Assembly: GCA_020543525.1 (NCBI GenBank)
Contig: JAHYIO010000008.1
Coordinates: 868,001-932,000, forward strand
Origin: Coriolopsis trogii
Lineage: Eukaryota > Basidiomycota > Agaricomycetes > Polyporales > Polyporaceae
Reading direction: 5' to 3'
Length of the DNA stretch: 64,000 bases
In this document: positions 1 to 10,536 of the stretch, in pieces
Layout: each line of letters begins with the position of its first letter
How positions within the stretch are numbered: the first letter of the stretch is position 1
Program-made: the position numbers and the translations under genes
The notes under the pieces: model-generated
The model's input: the letters and a program-made list of their open reading frames with translations, nothing else
Databases searched by the model: none
What the model was told of the DNA's origin: nothing

Positions 1-588
1 TACTCACCAAACGGGGATATCCGAGGCTCCCGTGACACCCTCGAGGATTATGGTCAAGCGACGATCGCGAATGGACTCAATATCCGCAAGAGTGCCGGGG
101 TCGAGTGTCTGGGTAGGTGTGCTGGGCGCGCTAGTGGTAACAGACGCAGTGACAGAGCCCGAAAGACTCGTGGCACTCGAGTTTGCGGTGGTCGTAGAAG
201 ACAGCAAAGACGATGAAATCGCAGAAGTGACGATTGACGAGGATAGAATGGAGGTCAGCGTTGAGGATACTGTACTTGACGCCGCGCTGGAAGGGGAAGT
301 GACGCTCGATGATGCAATGGTCGAGAAAGCTTCTGAGCTGGCGAATGACAAGGTGGTAGCACCGGAGGTCAGGCTTGAGGGCGCTAGTGATGCTGAGACC
401 GTCGACTGAGGAATCGCTGTCGAGAAAGGGAGGACGGAATGTGAAGCCGATGGGGACGTGCTTAGGAGAGGTTCAGAAGCACTAGAACGCGTCGTTGGCG
501 CGCTTGAGGATTGCGCGGGCAACGCTGCGGCATTCACGCATGGCAGCAGGTAGGAAACGAGCACGACGACGGAGACGAACGCACGCAT
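1..588 (-). CDS. Ser/Thr-rich secreted or cell-wall protein, first exon (gene runs off left edge)
   Basis: The chosen start is the ATG at 588. It begins MRAFVSVVVLVSYLLPCVNA, a clear signal peptide with a likely cleavage after CVNA or the following AA. About 120 residues of almost pure Ser/Thr/Ala/Pro follow, expected to be heavily O-mannosylated and extended. The last part (TLDPGTLADIESIRDRRLTI) is less biased. The frame reaches TGA at 4-6, but it is preceded by a perfect donor GTGAGT read on the minus strand (positions 2-7), so the exon most likely ends at position 8 and the gene continues outside the window. Low-complexity Ser/Thr secreted proteins of this kind are often wall or GPI-type proteins, but nothing here identifies a family. 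Confidence 0.7.
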
Positions 589-609
589 GCTGGACGGGAG
601 CTGGAGCAA

Positions 610-2376
610 GACGCGTCGCCAGACTGCAGCGAGGGGGTCAGCAGTGCAAGTCGAGGACTTGCTGGGAGTCCTGTCGAGTAGTTTTTATGCAAGTCATGGA
701 GTGGGGGGCTGACACAGTGACAGGTGTGCGGCGGCAGCGCGGCGGGAATGCCTCTACGGACGCTCGGATGAATGGTCCGCTTGATGAGCGTGGAGATCCT
801 GAGCAGAACATCGAGATCCAGCGCAAACACGATGCGCGCGTGGCGAAGACGGGCACTATTCACGGTCATGCCTCATCGCGAGAGAGGCGCGGAGTTGCGA
901 ACCAAAGTCACGCTCCTCCGCGGCCCGAAGCGCCCGCGTGCTGGTCGAGTGATGCATACGCGTTCCTGTCTAACAACCTTCGGTTAGCTTCTCGCATTCA
1001 GCGGGCAGCGGAGATGTCGATTTCGACTGCTTACCGCGCAGGTTGGCCGAGCTTCTTCATCGAATTGCCTACCCTCCGTACTTCTGCCCAGTGCACCCGC
1101 CGAGTCGCCCTGAGTCCCAAGACCACAATTCTCGTGCGACCTCGTGTATGGTAGGCCGCCCGCTATGTCACATGAGCTCCTGTCCGGGCAGGTGGGTGCT
1201 CAGTGAATCTGATGAAGAAATGGCTACGTACGGTGCCATAGTAGGGAAAATCCGCTGCCTTGTACATAGGCGGTGACGTCGCTACACGGAATTGAGCCGT
1301 GGACTTACTACTTGGGACCAGACCGCACGGTGATAGTTCTATCCTTGGGCGACAGATCTATGCATGCACCTCGATGCGGCTGTATTCACAGAGGAAAACG
1401 TAGGATACATATGCCAGCATGAGGACGTACCTGTATGCGCTAGGTCTCACAACTTGCCTGCTAGCGTGAGCTTATCCAGCTGATTTGCTTGCGCATACAT
1501 CATCGAGAAATTGAATGTGAGAACTTATATGTAGAAACATATCCCGCGACGCAAGATCAGTGAACGCATAGGTTTGGTCGGTGATGGTGGTCATGGGGCA
1601 AGCGGGCTCCGGCTGAACGCGGTTCATCTCGGGTGCATAGGCGCTCATTTTCTCAAGCGAACTGAATCGACTCCGCGGGGTCGGGTGGATGACGATGTCA
1701 ATCCCAACTGCAATCATCTTGGCTTTGTATCAGTCGGGCAACACTTCTCCTTGTACCTGCACTCTCGTGTCAACTTCGACCACTTCTGATACTCTTCGCA
1801 GTTAGACGAGGAACACGGGCAGACGCAAATCCTGTCATTCCTGCGCAGGGATCCCTCGTTTTGAACGTCCCACCCTCCGTCGGCGGCGTCAGACCCTCCT
1901 AGCCCAGCATCGAAGCAAGAAAAAAGGTGGAAGATGCTGGCTAACACTTTTGCCTTATCTCCTGAGCGTACAGGACCGTGACCCAGCGCCGGCAGGCGCT
2001 GTTGATAGCTTCGAAATGATATGCAATACATGGTTATCACACCGCCCGCCGATCAATAGGACGGCCCCAGACATCGCTTCAACTCCTGAGGTACGTACAT
2101 TCTGACCTATGGCACACTCCTTACGAGCCGATCTCATGCGACCCTATCATGTTACTGTGATACAGCAGGGCCAGCCCTCTTGAGCACTCCAAGGCTTGTT
2201 AGAGGTTGAGACTGCCGTCGATGTCAGGATTGGCGCACTGCACGGCGCTCGGGCTCCATCGGGCGACTGTTACGTGGCTTGATCAGATGAAGATTGTGCT
2301 CCCTTTAGGTCTGCTATATTTCATATATATACTTCAGGACATACGATGTGTGGACATTTCCACGTCACCAACAGCC
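610..2376. other. Intergenic region, no supported gene
   Basis: No reading frame here shows a convincing domain or a chain of splice sites. A 60-80 codon open stretch on the minus strand (1472-1717) has plausible composition but no recognisable homology or flanking exons. The right end holds the TATA box of the next gene. Confidence 0.5.
2324..2331 (+). promoter_or_regulatory. TATA box of DUF6533 gene 1
   Basis: TATATATA lies about 46 bp before the ATG at 2377. The paralogues at 5466, 10537, 35871 (minus) and 42168 have a similarly placed TATA element, which supports the choice of start codons in this family. Confidence 0.6.
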
Positions 2377-4137
2377 ATGGCTGACGGAGAAGCCTTAGCC
2401 ATTCAGAGCTACGCATACTCGTGCGTGTTCTGCCCCGTCTCCCCTTGCGTTTGCGTGCTGACGGGGGCTCTATGTTAAGGCTTGGCTTTGCCTATTCCAA
2501 CCTTGCAGCAACCAGTGAGTCCCCGAGCAGCCTGACATTAGCCCGTTACGGTCGGCTTACCTGGGCGATTTACTCGAGTACTGCTTTGGTACGACATAAG
2601 CTTGACGTTCCACGAAGAAGTCCAGAGAATATGGAAGCGCAAGATCACTGGCGCATCGCTCTCCTATCTCATCATCCGCTACCTGGTACCGTTGTACTAC
2701 ATGATGAGAGTGTTACACCTGATTCTGGCTCTCGACATAGCGGTGCGACTCCTATCTCCATTATAATCCTCCGAGACTCCCATCTGATCGAGATCCAGAC
2801 TTGCAGCGCCTTGTATTACATACAGTTCTCCCTCGTTGTCGTCAAAGACCTTGGCACGGCTGTCATTGTCATCCTACGAGCATATGGCATTTCTGGGAGG
2901 AACTGGAAGCTTGTTTCCGTCATAGCCCCAGTGGCGTTGTATGGGCCCGTGTGGGATCTGGTGAGCTCAATATCTGGTACAGGAATCGTTTAACACACTC
3001 ATAGAGGTATGCCTTTTCGGTAGCTTTTCGTTGCAGATATTGTCCCGTCTGCGTCAAGTCCTCCCGTACAGTTCAAGTGTCTTTACGACACCACGAGATA
3101 TGCCTCCTTAGACGGCATCGTGAACTCGTAAGCATTCGACGCCAATATAGTTGTGTCTCCTAGTTGAGCTGACATCATGATGCTACTTTGTGCTTCCCGT
3201 AACTGATACCGCAGAGGCAAAAGTGAGATTCACGTCTTGTGACGTTCTGCCATACACGGCTGATGCAAACATTCAGCGTGGATCATCCCATACGTTCTCT
3301 CTGGGTCCAGCGAGGCGATGCTTCTACTCTTGACGTGGTACAAGACCTTCTCTGTGATGCGGTACTCGCGTGGGCTGGGGATGAAGACACCTCTATCTAT
3401 CCTCCTCATACGCGACGGTAAGCAATGCCCCGTCATAATTCAGCGTGTCAATGGCTCACTTCTTCACAGGGACACTGTACTTCCTGTGAGTCGGCACTCA
3501 CCCTTTCAATTACAGAGGGCAGATGACTGACACTCGCCGCAAAAGGCTAGTATTCGCCTCGACGGCTGTCATTGTATACCTCAACGGCGACTCTGTAGAT
3601 GTGGGTCTTATCATCGCGATTCGTCAACGTTCCTCGCGCCCTCCCTCACATCTGTACAGGTGATCGGCCCACTCCCGTACATCTTGGAAGAAGCAAGTGA
3701 CGTGTAAGTGCTTGCATCCTCTCCGTCGTCGCACGAAACGCTCAGGCCGGTCATCCCATCCACTGTCCGACAGGGTTTCGTGTGCGGTTCTGGCTCGGTT
3801 CCTACTCAATCTTCGGGGCTTGTACTTTGCAGGCTCGGGAGGAACGTCTGATGTGCCGACGGGCGGACCGAGTCAGTTCTCAACGTCTATACTATTCGGC
3901 AGACGGTTCGACACGTACGTTGTTGGGAACCTCGGCGCGACGGTACGCACAGACGACCAGGGTCGTCACGGCCGGTTGGCACTCGGAGGAGAGGGTCCCG
4001 GGTGGCTGGACGAGGAAACTGAGGAAGAAGCGGTCTATTGCGACGACCCCTTCAAAGAGGGGATGATTGCGGACATAGAGGGAAACAGGACGGAGAATGC
4101 TGGACGCACAGGTAGCCGGGAGTCAACTTCGGCTTAG
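2377..4137 (+). CDS. DUF6533-type multi-pass membrane protein, paralogue 1
   Basis: Multi-exon gene. The start is ATG 2377 (MADGEALAIQSYAYS, then a GTGCGT donor). The DUF6533 core is at about 2593-2700: YDISLTFHEEVQRIW, then KRKITGASLSYLIIRYL. Later exons encode a hydrophobic segment with VIVILRAYGISGRNW (ends 2960, GTGAGC donor), YASLDGI (about 3100-3125), the block LTWYKT...LGMKTPLSILLIRDG (to about 3418), a mini-exon GTLYFL (3471-3486), and the tail exon with ARFLLNLRGLYF, VVGNLGATVR and DDPFKEGM, stopping at 4137. The family is known from basidiomycete genomes as membrane proteins of unknown function; the topology resembles 7TM proteins. The link between exon 1 and the DUF6533 exon is unclear: the obvious intron would be only about 28 bp. 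One exon may be degraded, so intactness is not certain. Confidence 0.75.
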
Positions 4138-5396
4138 GATGCCTCTGCTGCATCAGGGATTGCTCGACTGTCAATCTCTCCGTTGGTTTATATGTAGCTC
4201 AGATATTGACATGACTTCGTAGTGGCTTCGAAACGTGTTGGACATGCCTGCGACGTGATGCTTGGGTCTTTCAGAAGTCCAAGCGTGATTGTCAATCTGT
4301 GCCCTTCGTGAATGGCCTAAGACGTAGTCGAACCCCTCGATCTAAGAGCGCGCTCGGATTCCGCCCTCCCACATGGCACCCCATCCCGGCTTCTCCTGGA
4401 CATGATGCCATCGACGTTTTCTCCGGATCATTGGAAGCGTTGAACGTCAGACGAAGAGGACTTCGTTCGCTCTGTGCGGTTTCTCCTTTAGCTAGCCCTT
4501 ATTGCTCACAGGGTGTAGTGTCTTGGAGGTGACCGTGACTGTGGCTGAGATGCGACATAGCAATCATTCATATGGTCGAACGCAGAAAGTTCCGAAGGTG
4601 AAAACGCACTCTAGAATGTCACAAGCGCCCCTGGAGTCCCGGCGGCATAAACGGTCCGGCAAGAGAGCCGAAATTCGGTCCGCAAACGCCCGCTTCAGAA
4701 GCGCCGTCGTCTCACTGGAAACAAAATCGACTCTAGTCAGATTGAACTTCATCTCTATCGGTGACCACTCTAGACAAGTAATCTCGCTGAGTGCTCTCAG
4801 TAGCGGACTGCAGATTATGAAATAAAGTCAGGTTTTGTCGATCCCGGACGGCTTGATATAAACCCTGAGAGTAAGTCATAATTTCTTGCATCCATGTTTG
4901 TGCTATAGTAGTTGCATTGCTGACGCTGCTTCCGCCTATACCCCATGATGGTCAGGTTAAAACGGAAATGAGCGAGGGCCTGAAAATGCACACAGCAATT
5001 CAGTGAGCATCAATACAGGCGACCTACTATGTGCCATTCTCACATTTTCCCATACCCGCATCGCGCAGCACTCCACACGATAGCGGTACCGCTGTTGTGT
5101 GATCGAATTGAATCGGTCAACTTCCGCCGCCCAGTCAGCATACTCTCCTAGCATATATATCGAGACATAGATAACACCCTCAATGCGGGACATCCGACCC
5201 ATGCATGGATTCACCATCCTCTCGATGCTTGCAGGGTTGAGTGCGCAGTCGCCTGATACGCATCGACTACGGTGATTGACTGACATACTCCAATTGGATT
5301 CCGCAGGCTTGCATGCCGTCAGTCGTGACTTCGATGATGCGAATGTCAGCGCGGGAGCGACCAGTGGGAGTGGGCGTGGGGCATCCCTGCTCTGAC
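4138..5396. other. Intergenic region, nothing recognised
   Basis: No coding signal with splice support was found on either strand. It separates two tandem DUF6533 paralogues. Confidence 0.5.
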
Positions 5397-5402
5397 TATA
5401 TA
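5397..5402 (+). promoter_or_regulatory. TATA box of DUF6533 gene 2
   Basis: TATATA (in gactatataggcc) is 64 bp upstream of the ATG at 5466, as in the sister genes. Confidence 0.55.
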
Positions 5403-5465
5403 GGCCAGCGGCTTCAAGCTGTGTCCCTGCGACATTGAGCCCTTGGAACGTTGACTCCTCCCGTC

Positions 5466-7171
5466 ATGACAGACGGGCTGTCTATTCAGGATTACACCAC
5501 TTTTTGAGCCTCCTCATTTGTTTCTCGAAGCGTGAGTGCAAATTGACCACAACGCATCAGGCTGAATGCTTCTCGAGGGCGGATGGCGATGATAGGTATG
5601 CCCTTGAGCGACCTAGCTCAATGCACAGACTTATCACACCTGACCTTTCTCATTCATTCAGCGCTGCTGTCCTATGATGCAACTTTGACCTTTGGCCAAG
5701 AGGTTCAACGCATATGGGGACGGAAGTTCACTCTCATGTCCTTGTCATACTTCCCCATCCGGTACTGTACCCTCGTGTACTACTGAGGCGTAGTCCTGGA
5801 CTTGCTCATGACGGATCTCAATGACTCGGTGCGTCATCCGCACGATCATTGGCACGCCGCGTCTATGCTCACTGTCGCGGCCAATCTGTACAGACCTGCA
5901 GCGTTATGTACCACTTACAATTTGTATCATCTTTCCTGAAGCGCCTGGCAATAGCTATGGTCGTCACTCTCCGAGTATACGGGATATCAGGGCAGAATTG
6001 GATGCTCGCCCTGCTCATATTTCCCATCGCACTCTTTCCTGCCATCTGGACCTTGGTAGGTGACACAATATTACGTGCGACTTCTCTGATTCTGAGCCAT
6101 GAACCAGGTCTATGCGATAGATGTCGTCGCTTGGATTGAGATTCCGCACTCGCAATTCGGGTGCGTGTACGATCCGTCCAGGTATAGCTCTTCGGCCATG
6201 AACGGTCTGGTCAATACGTGAGGACAGACATATTTCCCCGTACCTAGCGAGTGTGCTGATCCATGGCCGTACATTTTGTAGGGGTGAGCACGTCCGCTTC
6301 GCCTTACAATGGTTGGAAAGTGATGTCGGCGAGAAACGCAGCATGGTACCTGCCAAATGCGCTAGCGCTTGTAAGCGAGTCGATGCTCGTGGCCGTGACC
6401 TGGTATGCGACGTTCCGTATCAAGCTACAATCCCATAGGTTGGGCATGAAAACGCCTCTCTTTACTCTCCTTATTCGAGACGGTGAGGACCATTGCTCCG
6501 AGACCCAGCTCCACAGACTAAGACGGTATAACTTCCATCTGCCAGGTACCCTGTACTTTCTGTACGTACAGATGCTGCTGGTCCATACCCGGATATCTGT
6601 GGTACGGCGAGGTGTTGACTCATGACCTCTCACCTCCAGGACCACGATCGCGACGAACGCAGTGATTTTGTACCTCAACGGCGGCTCCGCGATGGTATAT
6701 CACTTCATTCATCTGCCTGTGTAGCCTACCATTCTCGTGCGGCTAATGAGATCAACTACAGTTCAACGAGACAGTGGCCGAGATTCTGTCATATTCCTGT
6801 GACGCGTAAGTCAAAGTGCCACTCCTTCATCTAGCATCACAAACTGAGAACCCTCGTACAGTATCTCGAGTATGGTCCTGTCCCGCTTCCTCCTCAACCT
6901 CCGCGGTCTTTACTTTACCGGGACTGCGTCGACAACTTCGCCGGGTACGCAGCAATCATCCATGTTCTTCAGGCGGGTCACTACGAGCGCTATCGGGAAT
7001 CTCGGGGCGACAGTGCAGTCTGGGACTAATATGCCCAATGTAGACCCTGAGGAATGGGACGAACGTGCAGACGATGTCGTCTTCTGCGACGACCCGTTCA
7101 CCGAAGGAATGACCGCCTCTCCCGGCTTAGACAGGCCCAGTCGAGGGGGTACCGATCGTACCGATACCTGA
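5466..7171 (+). pseudogene. DUF6533-type multi-pass membrane protein, paralogue 2, with in-frame stops
   Basis: The start ATG 5466 gives MTDGLSIQDYTTF, matching the N-termini of paralogues 1 and 3. That frame then meets TGA before any donor. The DUF6533 exon reads LLSYDATLTFGQEVQRIW and YFPIRYCTLVYY, then TGA at 5784-5786, followed in the same frame by GVVLDLLM, which continues the family alignment. Downstream exons look intact: MVVTLRVYGISGQNW (ends about 6058), LGMKTPLFTLLIRDG (to about 6481), GTLYFL, then the tail exon with SRFLLNLRGLYF, AIGNLGATV and DDPFTEGM, stopping at 7171. Splice sites are well kept. Two nonsense codons early in the gene suggest recent inactivation. An unusual splice pattern that skips them cannot be excluded. 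Confidence 0.65.
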
Positions 7172-7489
7172 CACCCTCAACGCCGACGGACACCATGGTT
7201 GCACCAGAAACACCGTATATATCTATTTCTCCACGAGGTAGAGCACACATCAATCGCATTCTAACGTTTATAACTCTGTGTCGTCCGCTGAACCATAGTC
7301 GCTCGGGGTACGTGGAAGCGAGCAATGGCAACTGGTGTGGTCCATCACCAATTCGCGATCGCGCAGAGTTCTATCCCGGACGTCGTCAACACCGAGGGGT
7401 ATTACAATTGTGCAGTGGTGAGTCTAGCTGGCTTTTTGATAAGTTTCAAATCGTCACTCACCCGTCTTCATGCCTTATCATGCATCCAC
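7172..7489. other. Short intergenic gap
   Basis: Convergent gap between the DUF6533 copy and the small secreted-peptide gene. No feature was seen. Confidence 0.4.
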
Positions 7490-7712
7490 TCAGAGACAGT
7501 CTCCCTTGCAGTCAAGCTGCGGCTCGCTTGCGGTCCTCTTCCAGTCGGTCGTGGGATAACCTGCGGGACGGGATCGTTCTCGAGTGAGTACTGAGTCTCC
7601 GGGGCAGCGGCGACTTGGAATGCGACTACGACTCACCTTTGGGCACGAGAGCATTTGCTTGGAGGACGACGAGAGCGGAGACGACGAAGAAAACTTTGCC
7701 GAGGAAGTGCAT
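7490..7712 (-). CDS. Small secreted cysteine-containing peptide, two exons
   Basis: Exon 1 (7637-7712, 76 bp) encodes MHFLGKVFFVVSALVVLQANA plus LVPK, a textbook signal peptide. The donor is GTGAGT (7631-7636), the intron is 7561-7636 and the acceptor is CCCGCAG. Exon 2 (7490-7560) encodes a short polar mature region ending DCKGDCL and a TGA. The total is 48 residues, about 27 after signal cleavage, with two Cys. A TATA-like CATAAAAG (read on the minus strand) lies at 7774-7781, about 65 bp upstream. The gene at 32266 has the same exon-1 length, the same intron phase and a similar signal peptide (MRFLTSLIFVVSALVATRA), so the two are probably paralogues. Function unknown. Confidence 0.6.
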
Positions 7713-8848
7713 GATGGTTGGTTGCAGAAGTGGGATGAGTGTGGTCGATAACTTTCCGCACGCACCGTCCCTCCTTTTATGCGTCTTCAGAGCGCACTTA
7801 TGGCAGCCAGTCTTCACGCGCTTTCCCGCTCTCCTGCCGGATGCTCCAATGATGCTAACTGGGATGCCGTGATTGACGAGTCGGGAGTTACGTATCTGGT
7901 TTCACAACGACAACAGTCTCTCGACTAAGCCGATGTGCCTCTCCGCGGCAATTCCGTATGCATCTATCTCCACGCCGCGTTCGCAATAGCGGGCTTGCGG
8001 TCGCCACTCGAGATGCAGAAAGGGCAGTTGCGGCCTTCTCAGTTAACAGTACATGCGCTACTCTGCGCGGATGCTCTACTCAGCGACATGCGCGCCTGCT
8101 CAACCACTGCACTTTCCCTTCATCAGGTGGCGTTGCATCCCATGGCCACGGCACACCTACCACGGAACTACTATGTAGTACTCGAACTCGAACCGGGCCC
8201 AGGTAAGCCTTGAATCGCAAACACTCCCTGGGTGGTTCTCGACTCTCAACGCCGAGCCCAATGGGAGTCAGGTTCTGATGGACCTGTACTCCGAGTCTCA
8301 CATTGGAGGTAGCGGGATTGTCATAAGTAGTGAGACCTACATTCGGCGCCCACATGGCCCGACTCTGAGGGGATTGAAATTCAGAGACGGATGCAGGTCG
8401 TGCACTGGCAGGCGATCATCGCAGAATGTTAGAGCCGGATCCGTCCAGGTACCACACTTCCGACGATAGGCTGACGTACCGTACCTACTCGCGCGCGCGT
8501 CGAATGGTAAGACGAACCGGTTGGCGATCAATGAGTCATGTCATAATGGTGTGGCACGTCTCAGGTTGCGCATAGAGGGAGGAGGGACAGGATTGCCATG
8601 AGGCTGCGACATATATGCGGAGATGACATCTGACAAAAGCAAAGCGGCATAAAAGGAAGATTGCGGACAGCTGAGGAGATGTTGATAGGGAAGGCGTAAA
8701 TGGAGTGCAGATGTTGGGCGAACACGAGGCAAAACATGCTTGGACGATGGTACAATCTCACCACCAAGCTGTGCAAGTTATTGCTAGGGGAATTGGCGAG
8801 TCCAAAAGAATCAGAGAGGAGTCTCGAGATCCTGCAAGCGTCGAATCG
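7713..8848. other. Intergenic region, nothing recognised
   Basis: Several open frames occur, but none has family-like content or consistent splice sites. The left edge is the promoter of the small secreted-peptide gene. Confidence 0.45.
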
Positions 8849-9577
8849 TCAGGAGATCAACGAACTTCGACTAGTAGACGAAATTGGACTCACAACAGGA
8901 AGACGGGCTCTATCAAACCACCAAATCCGTTCGGGCTCGTACCCTGCCTTCCTGAACGCCTCATCGACTCTTCTAACTGACTCCTTAACACCAATGTCCT
9001 CAGCGTCGAACGTGTCATAACGCTGCATGACATTGTAGTTGGTGTACATCGAGTACATCTCCGAATACTTGCCAGAGGATGGGTTGACCGCCGCGAGCTC
9101 AAACCCGGCCCTCTTCGACAAGTCGACTTGTACCAGGGTGGAAACTACCTTATCAACTCTTCGCTCGCGAGTTGCTCCTCTGTGAGCTGGCCCAGCCGAA
9201 GCTTTCGTGCGCCGGCCAAACCGGCCACATTGTGTGCTCTCAGCGCATAGTTCCATTCGAAGTGTTTCGGAACGCCCCATCCATATGCACGGACATACGG
9301 CTTGTAGCCAGGTCGCGGAAGAGAGCGTCGATCGAGCTCCGCGCAAGGAGGGAAAAATGGCCATGCAACCTGTCCCATTTCTATACGCAGACAATCCTCG
9401 TTGACAATCAAACCTATTTGTGCGAGAGCAAACGTGACATACCGCCTTTTGAGCGCGCTGGGCACGCTCTGAGAACAGGATTGGTTGGCCGTTGGGTCCG
9501 ACTTGCCCGCGTCCTTGGGCATCAACCGCGAATTCAAGCAGAAACACGTCGTCTGGGTGCCGGTCCTGACTAGACAT
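8849..9577 (-). pseudogene. Hypothetical protein gene with an apparent frameshift
   Basis: The start ATG 9577 gives MSSQDRHPDDVFLLEF. An intron with GTATGT donor follows RAQKA; the acceptor is probably the ACAG before the block beginning VAWPFFPP. The next block is strongly protein-like (PGYKPYVRAYGWGVPKHFEW, LRLGQLTEEQLASEELI) and then hits a stop. Coding sense resumes at once in another frame with VSTLVQVDLSKRAGFELAAV and SGKYSEMYSMYTNYNVMQRY, ending at 8849. Only about 20 bp separates the two frames, too short for an intron of this genome, so a frameshift is the simplest reading. I do not recognise the family. It has no signal peptide and no evident membrane segment. Confidence 0.45.
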
Positions 9578-10454
9578 TCAAAGTAGCAGCTGTGGTGGAT
9601 AGGGAAGGAGCTCAGAAGAACGCCCAGGATAAGATAAGATAACGTATACGGCACCTCCGGTAGATGCCGGCCGGTCCATTGACTTCGAACGCGCTGACAT
9701 GAATCAGAAGAGATATCTCTCCAAGTTGTCTCCAACACACGCTATGATATGCATGCTCCTTTGACAAGTCGCTTCTTTAACCTATCAGACCTCCAAAAGT
9801 ACAGTGCATCCGGAGCTCCCCAGTCATATCAACTTATCAAGTATCGGCATCAGGGCTTTCAATGCGAACTTAGTACGTACACTGCCGATTCTTCCCTTTG
9901 CTCCAGCTTCCAATGACTATCGCAGGTGTGCATCCAGCCGTCTCTATTGCTCCTGCAGAAGAACCTATGAGCGCACATCACAAACTCTGCACCCGATGAA
10001 GATGGCGGTGCTGCGATAGATACATTGGTATCGGAACTATTCAGTCAGGTACGGGAAGAGGCCGGGACGCAGGGAAGGGCAATAGCAGCCACAGAAATCA
10101 CGATGACTTCGCACTCTTGAACGTAATCAGAAGGTACGTCTTCGATTCCATTTCAGCAGTCCCCTGTTCCAGAGCCGTGATTTAGCCCATCCTCAGTGAA
10201 CATCGTTAGGGGCGTTTACAGTGTCTTTCCGGGTGCTGTGCGGGTGCCAGCTCCTCTGTGTGGCACTATTGAGTCACAAAGCACGAGCTCTCAAGCTTGC
10301 AAATGGCCATTTTCGACTACATCTGACTAGTACGAACACATGAATGACAACTGCGATCATCTATCAGCTCTTTCTTCCATGAATCCTGCCAAAGAAGTGG
10401 TTGAGGGGCACAGGCGATCCATCCCCCTCAAGGTTTCGCTCAAGGTACTACCCA
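9578..10454. other. Intergenic region, nothing recognised
   Basis: Probable upstream region shared by the minus-strand hypothetical gene and the plus-strand DUF6533 gene. No coding signal. Confidence 0.45.
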
Positions 10455-10460
10455 TATATA
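10455..10460 (+). promoter_or_regulatory. TATA box of DUF6533 gene 3
   Basis: TATATA is 77 bp before ATG 10537, in the conserved position for this family. Confidence 0.55.
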
Positions 10461-10536
10461 GAGTGAAGCTCATCTAGGTCCTAGGGCCACCGTTCTCCAC
10501 TTTCCCCCTCACAGACATACACTAAGGGCTTAGAAG

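Noticed and set aside
1472..2040. Minus-strand frames as a gene
   Set aside because: Plausible composition in places, but no start, splice chain or family resemblance.
7490..7712. Basidiomycete lipopeptide pheromone precursor
   Set aside because: It has a classical signal peptide and no C-terminal CaaX. The ending GDCL places Cys in the wrong position.
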